Origin: an uncultured Alphaproteobacteria bacterium
Lineage (GTDB): Bacteria > Pseudomonadota > Alphaproteobacteria > HIMB59 > GCA-002718135
Assembly: GCA_902519435.1 (NCBI GenBank)
Contig: CABYKC010000004.1
Coordinates: 1-55,157 of the forward strand
Length of the DNA: 55,157 nt
Direction: 5' to 3'
This document shows, piece after piece, positions 15,960 through 24,706 of this stretch; the first letter of the stretch is position 1, and each line of letters opens with the position of its first letter. Made by a program: the position numbers and the translations under genes. A model generated the notes under the pieces. It was not told the DNA's origin. It did no database searches and was given only the letters and a program-made list of their open reading frames with translations.

Positions 15960-17573
15960 TTAAATCTTATTTAAATCCTCAATAATAAATTTACTTCCAA
16001 GATTAGCAAGCATCATTACAGGGGCATTTATATTGCCAGAAGTAATATTTGGAAAAACAGATGCATCAGCAATCCAAAGATTCTCCATTCCATGAACTTT
16101 TAATCTTTCAGAAACAACTCCCTTTTTAGGATCTTCATCCATTTTACAAGTACCACAAGGGTGATATATAGAAACTGCATTAGATTTAAAGTGATCAATC
16201 ATTTCTTCTTCAGTAGCATTTAAAAGATCATGAGTAACACTTTCATTTCTTATTTTTTTAATATTATTTGTGTTTGCCAAAACTTTAGAAAAATTAATTG
16301 CACATTTAACATCATATATATCTTCTTCATGTGATAGAAAATTTGGATTTATCAGTGGTGTATCACCAAAATTAGGAGAATTTAATGTAACTGTTCCTAA
16401 ACTTTTTGGCCGGCAAGAATTAAAACCAATAATAAAACCATTAAATTTATCAGTTTTTAGTAAAGGTCTTTTATTTTTATGAGTGATAGAATAAGTTAAC
16501 GGATTAAAATATATCTGTAAATTGGGATAATGATGCTTTGAGTGCCAATTTATATATCCTCCAGACTGATTAATACTAAGAGATAATGGCCCTTTTCTAT
16601 TGTAAAGATATCTTAATACAGAAATAATTCTTCCCGACCAAGTTCCTAAAGATTTATTCAGTGTATGATGATGAGTTTTAAATAAATAATCTAAACCAAG
16701 ATGATCCTGAAGATTTCTTCCAACATTAGAATTATCAATTATTATTTCTTTATCAAATTGTTTTAAATACTCTTTATCACCAATACCAGAATGCATTAAT
16801 AAGTAAGGTGTCATTATTGAGCCAGAACATAAAATTGCTCCATGGGATAGTTTAAGTATTTGTTCTGATGATTTATTTTGAATTTTAATACCAGTAATTT
16901 TTTTATCTTTAATTATTAGATTTTTTACCTGAGTATTATCTAGTAAAGTTAATCTAGGATTTTTTAATACAGGCTTTAAAAATACTTTTGATGATGAATG
17001 CCTAGTACCCTTGTAAGTATTAATATTATAATGACCTACTTGATTTTCAATTGATGTAGTTAAATTTGTATTTTTTTTAATACCAATTTCATTACTAGCA
17101 TTAAAAAAATATTCTAATATTGGATGATGATGCTTACTTACATTATTTACAGGAACCTTTTCTTTTGTAAGAAATTCTTTATCATCATTTATTTGTTGCT
17201 CCATAGAACTGTATACTTTTTTTATATTTTCAAAACTCCATTCCTTGTTGCTTCCCCAGTTCTCATAATCTGTTTCTAATCCTCTTGCATACACCATTGC
17301 GTTTATTGAGCCAGAACCACCTAAAACTTTACCTCTCGGATAATATATTTGCCTTTTGAATAAATTATCTTGTTTTTCTGAATAGAAGTTCCAATTAATT
17401 TTTTTATTATAAAATGTCATTCCATAACCAAGAGGAACATCAATAATAGGATTGTTATCTTTTGGTCCAGCCTCAATAAGAGCTATATTAAAATTAGTTT
17501 CATTAAGAAGTTTATTTGCTATTATACTTCCTGCAGAGCCTGCACCAATAATTGCTATATCAATATTATTCAA
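15960..17573 (-). CDS. GMC family FAD-dependent oxidoreductase
   Basis: A 537-residue flavoprotein of the glucose-methanol-choline family, the usual length. The FAD-binding motif AIIGAGSAGSIIANKLL is at the N-terminus, GMC signature 1 is seen as PRGKVLGGSGSINAMVYARG near residue 80, and the C-terminal active-site region contains YHPCGTCKM (His) and GNINAPVMM (Asn) in the last 70 residues. GMC enzymes oxidise alcohols, choline or sugar hydroxyls. Inside the hexosaminide operon and next to an enolase-superfamily enzyme, a sugar or polyol oxidase or dehydrogenase role is favoured over choline dehydrogenase. No signal peptide is seen. Confidence 0.9.
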   Translation of the reverse strand: MNNIDIAIIGAGSAGSIIANKLLNETNFNIALIEAGPKDNNPIIDVPLGYGMTFYNKKINWNFYSEKQDNLFKRQIYYPRGKVLGGSGSINAMVYARGLETDYENWGSNKEWSFENIKKVYSSMEQQINDDKEFLTKEKVPVNNVSKHHHPILEYFFNASNEIGIKKNTNLTTSIENQVGHYNINTYKGTRHSSSKVFLKPVLKNPRLTLLDNTQVKNLIIKDKKITGIKIQNKSSEQILKLSHGAILCSGSIMTPYLLMHSGIGDKEYLKQFDKEIIIDNSNVGRNLQDHLGLDYLFKTHHHTLNKSLGTWSGRIISVLRYLYNRKGPLSLSINQSGGYINWHSKHHYPNLQIYFNPLTYSITHKNKRPLLKTDKFNGFIIGFNSCRPKSLGTVTLNSPNFGDTPLINPNFLSHEEDIYDVKCAINFSKVLANTNNIKKIRNESVTHDLLNATEEEMIDHFKSNAVSIYHPCGTCKMDEDPKKGVVSERLKVHGMENLWIADASVFPNITSGNINAPVMMLANLGSKFIIEDLNKI

Positions 17574-17574
17574 A

Positions 17575-18597
17575 TTAGAATGTTTGTGTTACTTTAGTTA
17601 AATATCTAGGATTGTCTGGATCTAATCCCTTTTCAAAAGAGTAATTAACAACCCATGGATAAAATTTTGATAGTACTATTATTGGATCTAATTCTATCAT
17701 TTCACTTGTATTATATCTTAATTTTGTATTTGAGTTTTCATCATAGGTAATTTCATAGTGAAGATTAGTTAATGAAATAATTTGACTAGAATCTTTTACT
17801 ACTATCATCCCACTTTTATCTCTAAGCGATATAGTAAATAACTTGAATGAGTTTTCTATCAAGCTTTTTGGACCATGCATTACTTCAGCGCTACTAAAAG
17901 GTTCTATCATTTCTTGACATAACTCTTTAAACTTTAAAGATATTTCATTAGAAATTGCGTATCCAACACCCCTACTAATTATATATCCATTACTTATCGT
18001 TTTATCTAATATATTTGGACTCCATTGATTTTGATTATCTAAAATTAAATGATCGCTTAGCTTTTCAATTTGCTTATTGATATCTTTTTTATTAAGAGTA
18101 TTAAAAACAAGCTTTAAAATTATCAATAAAGACAAAACAAAAGTTTTTGTTGCTGCAACACTTTTTTCTTCTCCCGCATTTATATCAAAAAAATAATTGG
18201 ATGTTTTTATAATGGGGCTATTTAAATTATTACTTATTAATATGGTCTTTGCTCCCATTTTTTGTACCATTTTATGACATTCGACTAAATCTTCACTTTT
18301 TCCAGATTGGGAAATAATGAAAACTAATGCTCTTGAAAAATCAAATTTTGATTCTTCTAAAGTTATTATAGATGGAGGCATGCTATATGTTGGTAAACCA
18401 AGATATTTTGCAAACATATAAGACAAATAAAGAGCTGCACAATCTGAAGTACCTCTTGCAACAGTAACAACATAATCAATTTTTTTTTCTAATATTAAAT
18501 TTGATATTTCCTGATAATTATTTTTATCATTCAAGCTAAAATGATTAATTTTATTTGGAATTGAGAGTGCTTCGGATAAAACTTGAGAACTAGACAT
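17575..18597 (-). CDS. SIS-domain aminosugar-phosphate deaminase/isomerase (NagB-II/AgaS-like)
   Basis: A 340-residue protein with two sugar-isomerase (SIS) domains, resembling the isomerase half of GlmS and the NagB-II/AgaS/FrlB deaminases. Key segments are the phosphosugar-binding VFIISQSGKSEDLVE (about residues 90-105), SVAATKTFVLSLL, and EVMHGPKSLI in the second domain. With NagA immediately upstream (8-base overlap) the natural reading is deamination of glucosamine or galactosamine 6-phosphate to a ketohexose phosphate. This would complete N-acetylhexosamine degradation without a classical NagB. Which hexosamine is used is not evident. Confidence 0.87.
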   Translation of the reverse strand: MSSSQVLSEALSIPNKINHFSLNDKNNYQEISNLILEKKIDYVVTVARGTSDCAALYLSYMFAKYLGLPTYSMPPSIITLEESKFDFSRALVFIISQSGKSEDLVECHKMVQKMGAKTILISNNLNSPIIKTSNYFFDINAGEEKSVAATKTFVLSLLIILKLVFNTLNKKDINKQIEKLSDHLILDNQNQWSPNILDKTISNGYIISRGVGYAISNEISLKFKELCQEMIEPFSSAEVMHGPKSLIENSFKLFTISLRDKSGMIVVKDSSQIISLTNLHYEITYDENSNTKLRYNTSEMIELDPIIVLSKFYPWVVNYSFEKGLDPDNPRYLTKVTQTF

Positions 18598-19684
18598 TAA
18601 TTTTTTTTCCTCTTAAATAAACTTCTTTTAGGTTAAATTCTTTATCTAAAATAAGAAAATTACTTAAAAAATTTTTTTGAATTATGCCAACATTATCTAG
18701 ATTCAAATATTTAGAAGCATTATAACTAGTTAAAGCAACTGCTTCTTCTAATGAAAAATCCATTGATATTAAATTTTTAAAAGTTTGATCCATAGTAACA
18801 ATACTTCCGGCTAAAGTACCATCAGACTTAATTTTTACTGAATCATTTTCTTTTTTTATATTATTTTTTGCAAAAATATATTCTCCATCATTCAGTCCGC
18901 TCGCGTTAATGGAATCTGTTATTGTATACAAACCAGGAATACATTTTTTTGCAATTTTTATTGCTTCTTTACTAACATGAATATTATCACAAATTATTTC
19001 AGCATATTTTCCTTTTGAAAGAGCAGCTGATAAAACTCCTGGGGATCTATGATCATTACCAGACATAGCATTATACAAATGTGTAAAACCAATTTCATGA
19101 TATTTCATAATTTTTTCACAGCAATCAAAGTCTGCCAAAGTGTGACCAAATTGAATCTTAATATTTAACTCCACTAAATCATTTATAAATTCTTGCATTC
19201 CATCAATTTCTGGAGCTAAAGTAATTATTTTTACATCAGAAATTTCAAGAATTTTTTTTATAAAATCTAAAGATGGTTTTTCAGTCAAATTTGGTTGAGC
19301 ACCAAGTTTATTAGGATTTATAAAAGGTCCCTCTAAATGAACGCCAAGGATATTATTACCATTATCTCTCTTTATTTCATTAAATCCTTTTAAGGCTGAA
19401 ATAGTATTTTCTAAGGTATTAGTCCAAGTAGTTGGCATTATTGAAGTTGTCCCATGCCGCAAATGATATTTTGACATTTCAATAATTGATTGTATGCCCT
19501 CCATTACATCAAAACCATTACCACCATGACAATGTAGATCAACAAATCCAGGAATTATAATGTTATCATAATCTACAGAGTCTTTTATTTTCAAGTCAAT
19601 AATTTTTTCATTGAAATATACATCACCAATATAGGAAGAATTATGATTTATAATTTTTCCGCTAACTTTATTTTGATCAGTCAT
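18590..19684 (-). CDS. nagA: N-acetylglucosamine-6-phosphate deacetylase
   Basis: A 364-residue amidohydrolase that removes the acetyl group from N-acetylhexosamine 6-phosphate. Family marks are DLHCHGGNGFD near residue 48 (HxH-type metal region), HLEGPFINPNKLGAQ near 118, the metal histidines in QFGHTLAD and THLYNAMSG, and the catalytic aspartate in TITDSINASG. The length is close to the usual 380. It overlaps the downstream SIS gene by 8 bases and probably forms a two-step deacetylation-deamination unit with it. The same fold also serves GalNAc-6-phosphate (AgaA), so the sugar is open. Confidence 0.92.
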   Translation of the reverse strand: MTDQNKVSGKIINHNSSYIGDVYFNEKIIDLKIKDSVDYDNIIIPGFVDLHCHGGNGFDVMEGIQSIIEMSKYHLRHGTTSIMPTTWTNTLENTISALKGFNEIKRDNGNNILGVHLEGPFINPNKLGAQPNLTEKPSLDFIKKILEISDVKIITLAPEIDGMQEFINDLVELNIKIQFGHTLADFDCCEKIMKYHEIGFTHLYNAMSGNDHRSPGVLSAALSKGKYAEIICDNIHVSKEAIKIAKKCIPGLYTITDSINASGLNDGEYIFAKNNIKKENDSVKIKSDGTLAGSIVTMDQTFKNLISMDFSLEEAVALTSYNASKYLNLDNVGIIQKNFLSNFLILDKEFNLKEVYLRGKKINV

Positions 19685-19738
19685 CTAACTTCAATATCTT
19701 ATATAGCAATTTCGTGATTTTTAAAAAAATTTAGAAAA

Positions 19739-20467
19739 TTATAAATGAGGATTAATCTTACTAAATTTTTTCTCTAATATATCATTATTTTTTTTAGCAT
19801 TTGGCATATTTACACTGATATAAAATGGGAATAATTTTTCATTTTTTAAGATATTTGCCACTTCAATTAAAATAGAATTTAAAATAAAAGAACCGGTAAT
19901 TGTTGAAGCTGGCCCAACCATATTATCTTTTACATTTATAATCGCATCACCAGGTGGAATCTTATTATCAATGAATATATCCGTTATTTCAAATAATCTT
20001 TTATTTAATTTAGATAGAGGAGCTTGTTTAGAAAATTTAATAGATGTTAGTGAAATAGTTTTTATTTTTTTTTTCTTTGCAATTAAAGCTGCTTCAACTG
20101 GCGCATGATTAACGCCAGAATTAGACACAATCATTAATACATCTTTGTTGGTAATTTTATATTTAGCGAGAGCTTTTTTTGCAATATTTGGAGTTCTTTC
20201 TAGAGCAGTGGCTTTTCTTGCTCCTTTTTTAAAACTGAGATCATCATCTCTTATTGGACAAGCTGCAGCAAAACCTCCTGCTCTGTGAAATGATTCTTCT
20301 CCGAGTAATCTAGAATGTCCAGTTCCAAAAATATATAACTGCCCACCTTTTTTATATGATTTACTAATTAATTTAGCACACTGTAAGAATTTTTTTTCTT
20401 CTTCTTTTAATATCTTCTTTAAAATTGAATTAATTTTTGAGAAATATGATCTTGTTAATTTACTCAT
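19739..20467 (-). CDS. SIS domain protein, UPF0309 family
   Basis: A 242-residue single-SIS-domain protein matching the UPF0309 family. Recognisable segments are GGQLYIFGTGHSRLLGEESFHRAGG (about residues 40-64, shown only in part by its key GTGHS and HRAGG motifs), the SIS core VLMIVSNSGVNHAPVEAA and PPGDAIINV. The family binds phosphosugars and its enzymatic role is not firmly established. Between the binding-protein gene and nagA it presumably handles an aminosugar phosphate, perhaps as an epimerase, isomerase or etherase related to MurQ. Confidence 0.82.
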   Translation of the reverse strand: MSKLTRSYFSKINSILKKILKEEEKKFLQCAKLISKSYKKGGQLYIFGTGHSRLLGEESFHRAGGFAAACPIRDDDLSFKKGARKATALERTPNIAKKALAKYKITNKDVLMIVSNSGVNHAPVEAALIAKKKKIKTISLTSIKFSKQAPLSKLNKRLFEITDIFIDNKIPPGDAIINVKDNMVGPASTITGSFILNSILIEVANILKNEKLFPFYISVNMPNAKKNNDILEKKFSKINPHL

Positions 20468-20484
20468 TTGAATTTTTTATTAGA

Positions 20485-20509
20485 TGCTAGGGCAAATATT
20501 GCCCTAGCA
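20485..20509 (-). promoter_or_regulatory. Intercistronic stem-loop after binding-protein gene
   Basis: A perfect 11-bp stem (tgctagggcaa / ttgccctagca) with a 3-base loop lies 12 bases after the binding-protein stop and 17 bases before the SIS gene start, reading on the - strand. No T-run follows, so it probably acts on mRNA stability or partial termination, as proposed for the other three binding-protein genes. Confidence 0.7.
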
Positions 20510-20521
20510 ATAATAATATGA

Positions 20522-21733
20522 TTATTTGTATTCTTCTAACTCTTCAGCTGCTTCTGCAACTAAATCAGCAGGATCACCTTCACCAAGAATTGCTCCTTGG
20601 ATCATGTTATTCATAACTGATTGAAAAGCTTTATAGTCAACAAGTAAAGGTTCTGGTCCACCATCCCCTATTGCATCTATAAACATCATCCAATAATCAT
20701 CATTGTATGGTTCTTCACTTCCTATAACATCATATTGCATAATTGGAGTTAAGCCCCATTCAGTATCTAGTTTATACTGCCATTCTGGAGATGTAACCAT
20801 AGCCGCAAACTTATTTGCCATTTCCTCATTTCCAGTATTATTAAATACAGCAATACTATCAGTGATTAATAGAGTTCCTTGTTTACCTTGTGGTCCAGCA
20901 GGAATCCTAACAGTTTTCATATTAAGATCTTCATTATGAGTACCTCGACCCCATGGTCCATCAATATACATTGCAATTTTTTTATCATTAAGTAGATCTC
21001 TTAATTGTGATCTCTCATATGCTAACGGACCCTCTTGAGCTACATTTGCTAATTTTCCATAAAATGCTAGAGCCTCAACTGTGTTTGAACTATTCAAAGT
21101 AATAGTATTTGTATCAGGATCAATTACTTGACCGCCATTACTATACAAATAATTTAAAAACTGATGCATAGTGTTATCAAAATCTTTACCAGTTAGACCT
21201 ATTCCAGCAACACCAGGCACATTATTAGTTACAGCTTCTGCCATTGAGTATAATTCATCCCATGTTTCAGGACCCTCACATGCAACACCAGCTTCTTCTA
21301 ATAAATCACAATTCATAAATAGAGCTTTAGTAGAAAATGCTCTTGGATATCCCCATACTTTACCTAAATGTGAAACAGTGTTTAAAATACCTGGTTGATA
21401 CATATTAATCTGTGATTGTGGAATATCAACATTAATTATATGACCATTTTCTGCAAGGCCCTTTAAAGTTCTTGATCCAACATATGCTAAGTCAACTGGA
21501 TCACCAGCAATAGCTAAATTTATAACTTTATCCTGACATGTTCCCCATGGAACTGCTTCCCATTTTATAGTAACACCTGGGTTAGCACTTTCAAATTCAG
21601 CTGCTACATCCATATCTGCTTGTCTGATTTCTCCACCACATAGAATGCCATGTAATTCTTGTGAGTTTGCACTGAAACCAAAAGACAGAAAAAATATGAA
21701 AGAAGCAATTGAAGTAATTTTTAAAAATTTCAT
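20522..21733 (-). CDS. Sugar ABC transporter substrate-binding protein (hexosaminide operon)
   Basis: A periplasmic SBP_bac_1-family binding protein of 403 residues. The ATG at 21733 was chosen over one 16 codons upstream, because ggagg lies 5 bases before it and a signal peptide begins at once (MKFLKITSIASFIFFLS, cleavage near SANSQE). The mature part has typical segments such as DLAYVGSRTLKGLAENG, YPRAFSTKALFMNCDLLEEAG and KKIAMYIDGPWGRG. Genes run permease-permease-binding protein on the - strand, which is unusual because the binding-protein gene comes third. The operon context suggests an N-acetylhexosamine-containing disaccharide as cargo. Confidence 0.92.
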   Translation of the reverse strand: MKFLKITSIASFIFFLSFGFSANSQELHGILCGGEIRQADMDVAAEFESANPGVTIKWEAVPWGTCQDKVINLAIAGDPVDLAYVGSRTLKGLAENGHIINVDIPQSQINMYQPGILNTVSHLGKVWGYPRAFSTKALFMNCDLLEEAGVACEGPETWDELYSMAEAVTNNVPGVAGIGLTGKDFDNTMHQFLNYLYSNGGQVIDPDTNTITLNSSNTVEALAFYGKLANVAQEGPLAYERSQLRDLLNDKKIAMYIDGPWGRGTHNEDLNMKTVRIPAGPQGKQGTLLITDSIAVFNNTGNEEMANKFAAMVTSPEWQYKLDTEWGLTPIMQYDVIGSEEPYNDDYWMMFIDAIGDGGPEPLLVDYKAFQSVMNNMIQGAILGEGDPADLVAEAAEELEEYK

Positions 21734-21805
21734 AATTCCTCCGTAAATATAAAAGACCGTAGCATTATTAGGTAGGCGCAAGCAAGAGTGTTTTTGCTAG
21801 ATTTA

Positions 21806-22645
21806 CTAGTTTTTTACAGCTCCAGCAGTTAATCCTTCAACAATATATTTTTGGAGGAACACAAATACTATTAATACAGGGAATACTCCAACTATTGATG
21901 CTGCCATCATTTCGTTCCATTTTACAGATTGATATCCTATAAACTCAGTTAATCCTGAAACTATTGGCATATATTCTCTTATTGAATTGAATGTAATGGC
22001 AAAAAGAAATTGTTGAGCGTAGGCTTGAATAAATGCGTATATGGCAGTAACAACTATTCCGGGAGTACTTAAGGGGGCAATAATTTTTGTAAGAATATCT
22101 ATTCTTGAAGCTCCATCAACATAAGCAGCCTCTTCTAACTCAACAGGTATTTTTTCAAAATATGCTTTTAGCAACCAAATTGAAGTAGGAATACAAAAAG
22201 CAATACCAGGTACAATCATTGCAAAATAAGTATTTAATAAATCAAAAGTTCTTAATAATTTAAATAATGGAATTAAAAGTACAGCTCCAGAAAACATATT
22301 AACAGCAAGTAGAACCCAAAGACTTCCCTGCTTAAAAGGAAAGTTAAATCTTGCATATGAATAAGCTGCTGGAACTACAAATAAGAGTGTAAAAAAAGTA
22401 ACGGTTACTGCCATAAAAAAGCTATTAAAAATATATCTTCCTAAAAGAGGAACGGTATTCCACATTTCTCTATATGCCCAAAAAGATAAGTCATCAGAAT
22501 AGAATTGATAAGGGGATCTAAATAAATGTTTTAATGGTCTTAGTGAAGCATAAAACATTTCAATAAATGGAAGTAATATAAAAATAAAAAATATGACAAT
22601 GCAAAAATACATAAATATTTTTAATGGCAAACTATATTTATCCAT
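21806..22645 (-). CDS. Sugar ABC transporter permease, MalG type (hexosaminide operon)
   Basis: A 279-residue inner-membrane permease. It has an N-terminal hydrophobic helix (near FMYFCIVIFFIFILLPFIEMF), the EAA loop VELEEAAYVDGASRIDILTKIIAPL near residues 168-190 and the family's C-terminal tail VEGLTAGAVKN. It overlaps the MalF-type gene by 8 bases. With that protein it would form the channel for the binding protein encoded 72 bases downstream. Confidence 0.92.
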   Translation of the reverse strand: MDKYSLPLKIFMYFCIVIFFIFILLPFIEMFYASLRPLKHLFRSPYQFYSDDLSFWAYREMWNTVPLLGRYIFNSFFMAVTVTFFTLLFVVPAAYSYARFNFPFKQGSLWVLLAVNMFSGAVLLIPLFKLLRTFDLLNTYFAMIVPGIAFCIPTSIWLLKAYFEKIPVELEEAAYVDGASRIDILTKIIAPLSTPGIVVTAIYAFIQAYAQQFLFAITFNSIREYMPIVSGLTEFIGYQSVKWNEMMAASIVGVFPVLIVFVFLQKYIVEGLTAGAVKN

Positions 22646-23543
22646 GAGATACCTTTTTATTTATTCTTGATAGCAAATAGAAATAAAAAATTGCAAAAGT
22701 AGTGATCATTAAGACTATCATTACTGCTCTAGCTGAACCTCTTCCAAATTTGTAATTCCCTAAAGCCATTTTGTAGGTGTCAATGATTAATGTTGTTGTA
22801 GCACCTCTAGGTCCGCCTTCAGTCATAATAAAAATAATATCGAATGAGACAAAAGTTGAAACTGCTGAGATTAGAGACATCGAAATTATGACTGGCGTTA
22901 TTTGAGGAAGTGTTATGTGGTAAAAACGTCTAAATCTTCCTGCTCCATCACAGTACGCAGCTTCATAAAGATCTTTTGGTACTGCTTGCATTCCTGCTAA
23001 AAAAAATAAAGTTACGAAAGGAGTACCTACCCAAACATCTGTAACCATTGTAGCAATAAAAGCACTTTGTTTGTAAGCTAAAAAACTAAATGGACCATCT
23101 AGTATGCCAAGCCTAATACCTATTCCTGATAAAATTCCAAAATGGCCATTATATACCCACATCCATCCAAGTGCACCAATAGCAATTGGAACTACCCATG
23201 GAGGTAAAACTAAAATTCTAAAAATTGTTCTTCCTCTTAAACTAGCATTGAGCAATACAGCACCAATCATTCCAAGAATTAATTTTAGTAAAACTGAAAA
23301 AAACGTCCAAACAAAAGTTCTTATTGCTATTTTACTAAATTTAGAACTAGCTAATAGTTTTTCATAATTTTCAAAACCAACATAATCCTCTCCAGCAATA
23401 CTAGCGTTTGTAAATGACAGCCTAAATGTTTCAAAGAGAGGCCATCCTACAATACATAAAAGATAAATAACTGCGGGTGCTATTAATACATATGCTAAAA
23501 ATGTTGGTGAATTAAAAGATACAAGTTTAGATTTGTTTTTCAT
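22638..23543 (-). CDS. Sugar ABC transporter permease, MalF type (hexosaminide operon)
   Basis: A 301-residue permease with a first membrane helix near TFLAYVLIAPAVIYLL and the EAA loop KDLYEAAYCDGAGRFRRFYHITLPQ around residues 192-216. It overlaps the preceding Gfo/Idh gene by 4 bases (ATGA). No ATP-binding subunit is encoded in the operon, so this permease pair must recruit an ATPase made elsewhere. The MalK-like protein at 9800-10879 is the nearest candidate. Confidence 0.92.
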   Translation of the reverse strand: MKNKSKLVSFNSPTFLAYVLIAPAVIYLLCIVGWPLFETFRLSFTNASIAGEDYVGFENYEKLLASSKFSKIAIRTFVWTFFSVLLKLILGMIGAVLLNASLRGRTIFRILVLPPWVVPIAIGALGWMWVYNGHFGILSGIGIRLGILDGPFSFLAYKQSAFIATMVTDVWVGTPFVTLFFLAGMQAVPKDLYEAAYCDGAGRFRRFYHITLPQITPVIISMSLISAVSTFVSFDIIFIMTEGGPRGATTTLIIDTYKMALGNYKFGRGSARAVMIVLMITTFAIFYFYLLSRINKKVSHG

Positions 23544-24688
23544 TTATTTAATAAGTTGTCTAATTCATTCCATGTGCTAGTCAAATCAATAATTGAATTA
23601 GTTTTAATTGATTCATCTAATTTCATAGCAACAATACCAGCCTCCATACACTCAACTACTCCAACAGGTAAATTAAAATTATCACTAATTAAATATGAGT
23701 TAATATCTTTTGCCATCATACTGTCTGCACCATAATGTCCTTTAATTTCTTGACCAAATGCTGATCCATAATTTTCATCTAAAATTAAATTATTATTTTC
23801 ATCATGTGCCTTTAAAAATCCTCTTACAAAATCTCCCTCTATCATTCCTTTAGAGCCCATAATTGCAAATCTTCTATATTCATCAGGAACTTTCATATTT
23901 GTATGAAAAGATAAAACTGCTTTGTTTTCATACTCAATTATTGCAACTTGATGATCAACAATATCAGCATCACTATCAAATACATTAGTTTTCGACTCCC
24001 AACCTCTTAATCTATCTTTAGTATATTGTTCATGAGAACCTTCTGGAAGATTATCTGGTATAAAAGATCTTCTAGAACCAAAACTAGCAACTTTAATAGG
24101 TCTACTCTTCGTAATCATTGAATAGAAGTCAATGTCATGGCAACATTTTTCCAGCATAAAGCCTCCCGAGTATTTTTGTTTTCTTCTCCAATTTCTCATA
24201 AAAAAAGCACCATGCGAGGGTACAATATGTTCTGAAGCTTCAATCGATATTATTTTCCCAATAGCATTTTGATCTAATAATTTTCTTACAGATCTTGCTT
24301 GTTGCGAATATCTAAGAACTAAGCCAACAATAATTCTTTCTTTGCCATATTCTTTTATTAATTTTGCTAACTCAAAAGTTTCTTGTTCATTTATTACTAT
24401 TGGTTTCTCAGCAAATATTTGTAATCCTGCTCTTAATCCAAGCTTAATATGATCTAAATGTAGATGATTAGGAGACCCAATCATTAACATATCTAGTTTC
24501 TCTTGATCCAACATTTCGTTTAAACTTGAATATGACTTATTTGGAAAAAAATTATTTTTCTCAGCAAAATCTTTACCTATTGGCTGAGGATCTACATAAG
24601 CAACCATTTCAAAATTTGGATTAACTTTTGAAAATTCATTATAAACACCTGCTGTCCTACTCCCAAAACCGACTGCGCCTATTTTCAT
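23540..24688 (-). CDS. Gfo/Idh/MocA family oxidoreductase (hexosaminide operon)
   Basis: A 382-residue NAD(P)-dependent oxidoreductase with an N-terminal Rossmann fold beginning KIGAVGFGSRTAGVYNEF and the EKP catalytic motif in IFAEKPIVINEQE near residue 90. A later CCHDIDFYSMI segment matches the family's substrate-domain histidine region. It lies 18 bases after the hexosaminidase gene and overlaps the first permease gene. Relatives include glycoside-modifying enzymes that work through 3-keto sugars, such as the NAD-dependent alpha-N-acetylgalactosaminidase GH109, so a hydrolase role is possible as well as a dehydrogenase role. Confidence 0.87.
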   Translation of the reverse strand: MKIGAVGFGSRTAGVYNEFSKVNPNFEMVAYVDPQPIGKDFAEKNNFFPNKSYSSLNEMLDQEKLDMLMIGSPNHLHLDHIKLGLRAGLQIFAEKPIVINEQETFELAKLIKEYGKERIIVGLVLRYSQQARSVRKLLDQNAIGKIISIEASEHIVPSHGAFFMRNWRRKQKYSGGFMLEKCCHDIDFYSMITKSRPIKVASFGSRRSFIPDNLPEGSHEQYTKDRLRGWESKTNVFDSDADIVDHQVAIIEYENKAVLSFHTNMKVPDEYRRFAIMGSKGMIEGDFVRGFLKAHDENNNLILDENYGSAFGQEIKGHYGADSMMAKDINSYLISDNFNLPVGVVECMEAGIVAMKLDESIKTNSIIDLTSTWNELDNLLNK

Positions 24689-24706
24689 ATTTATTTTACT
24701 TTAACA

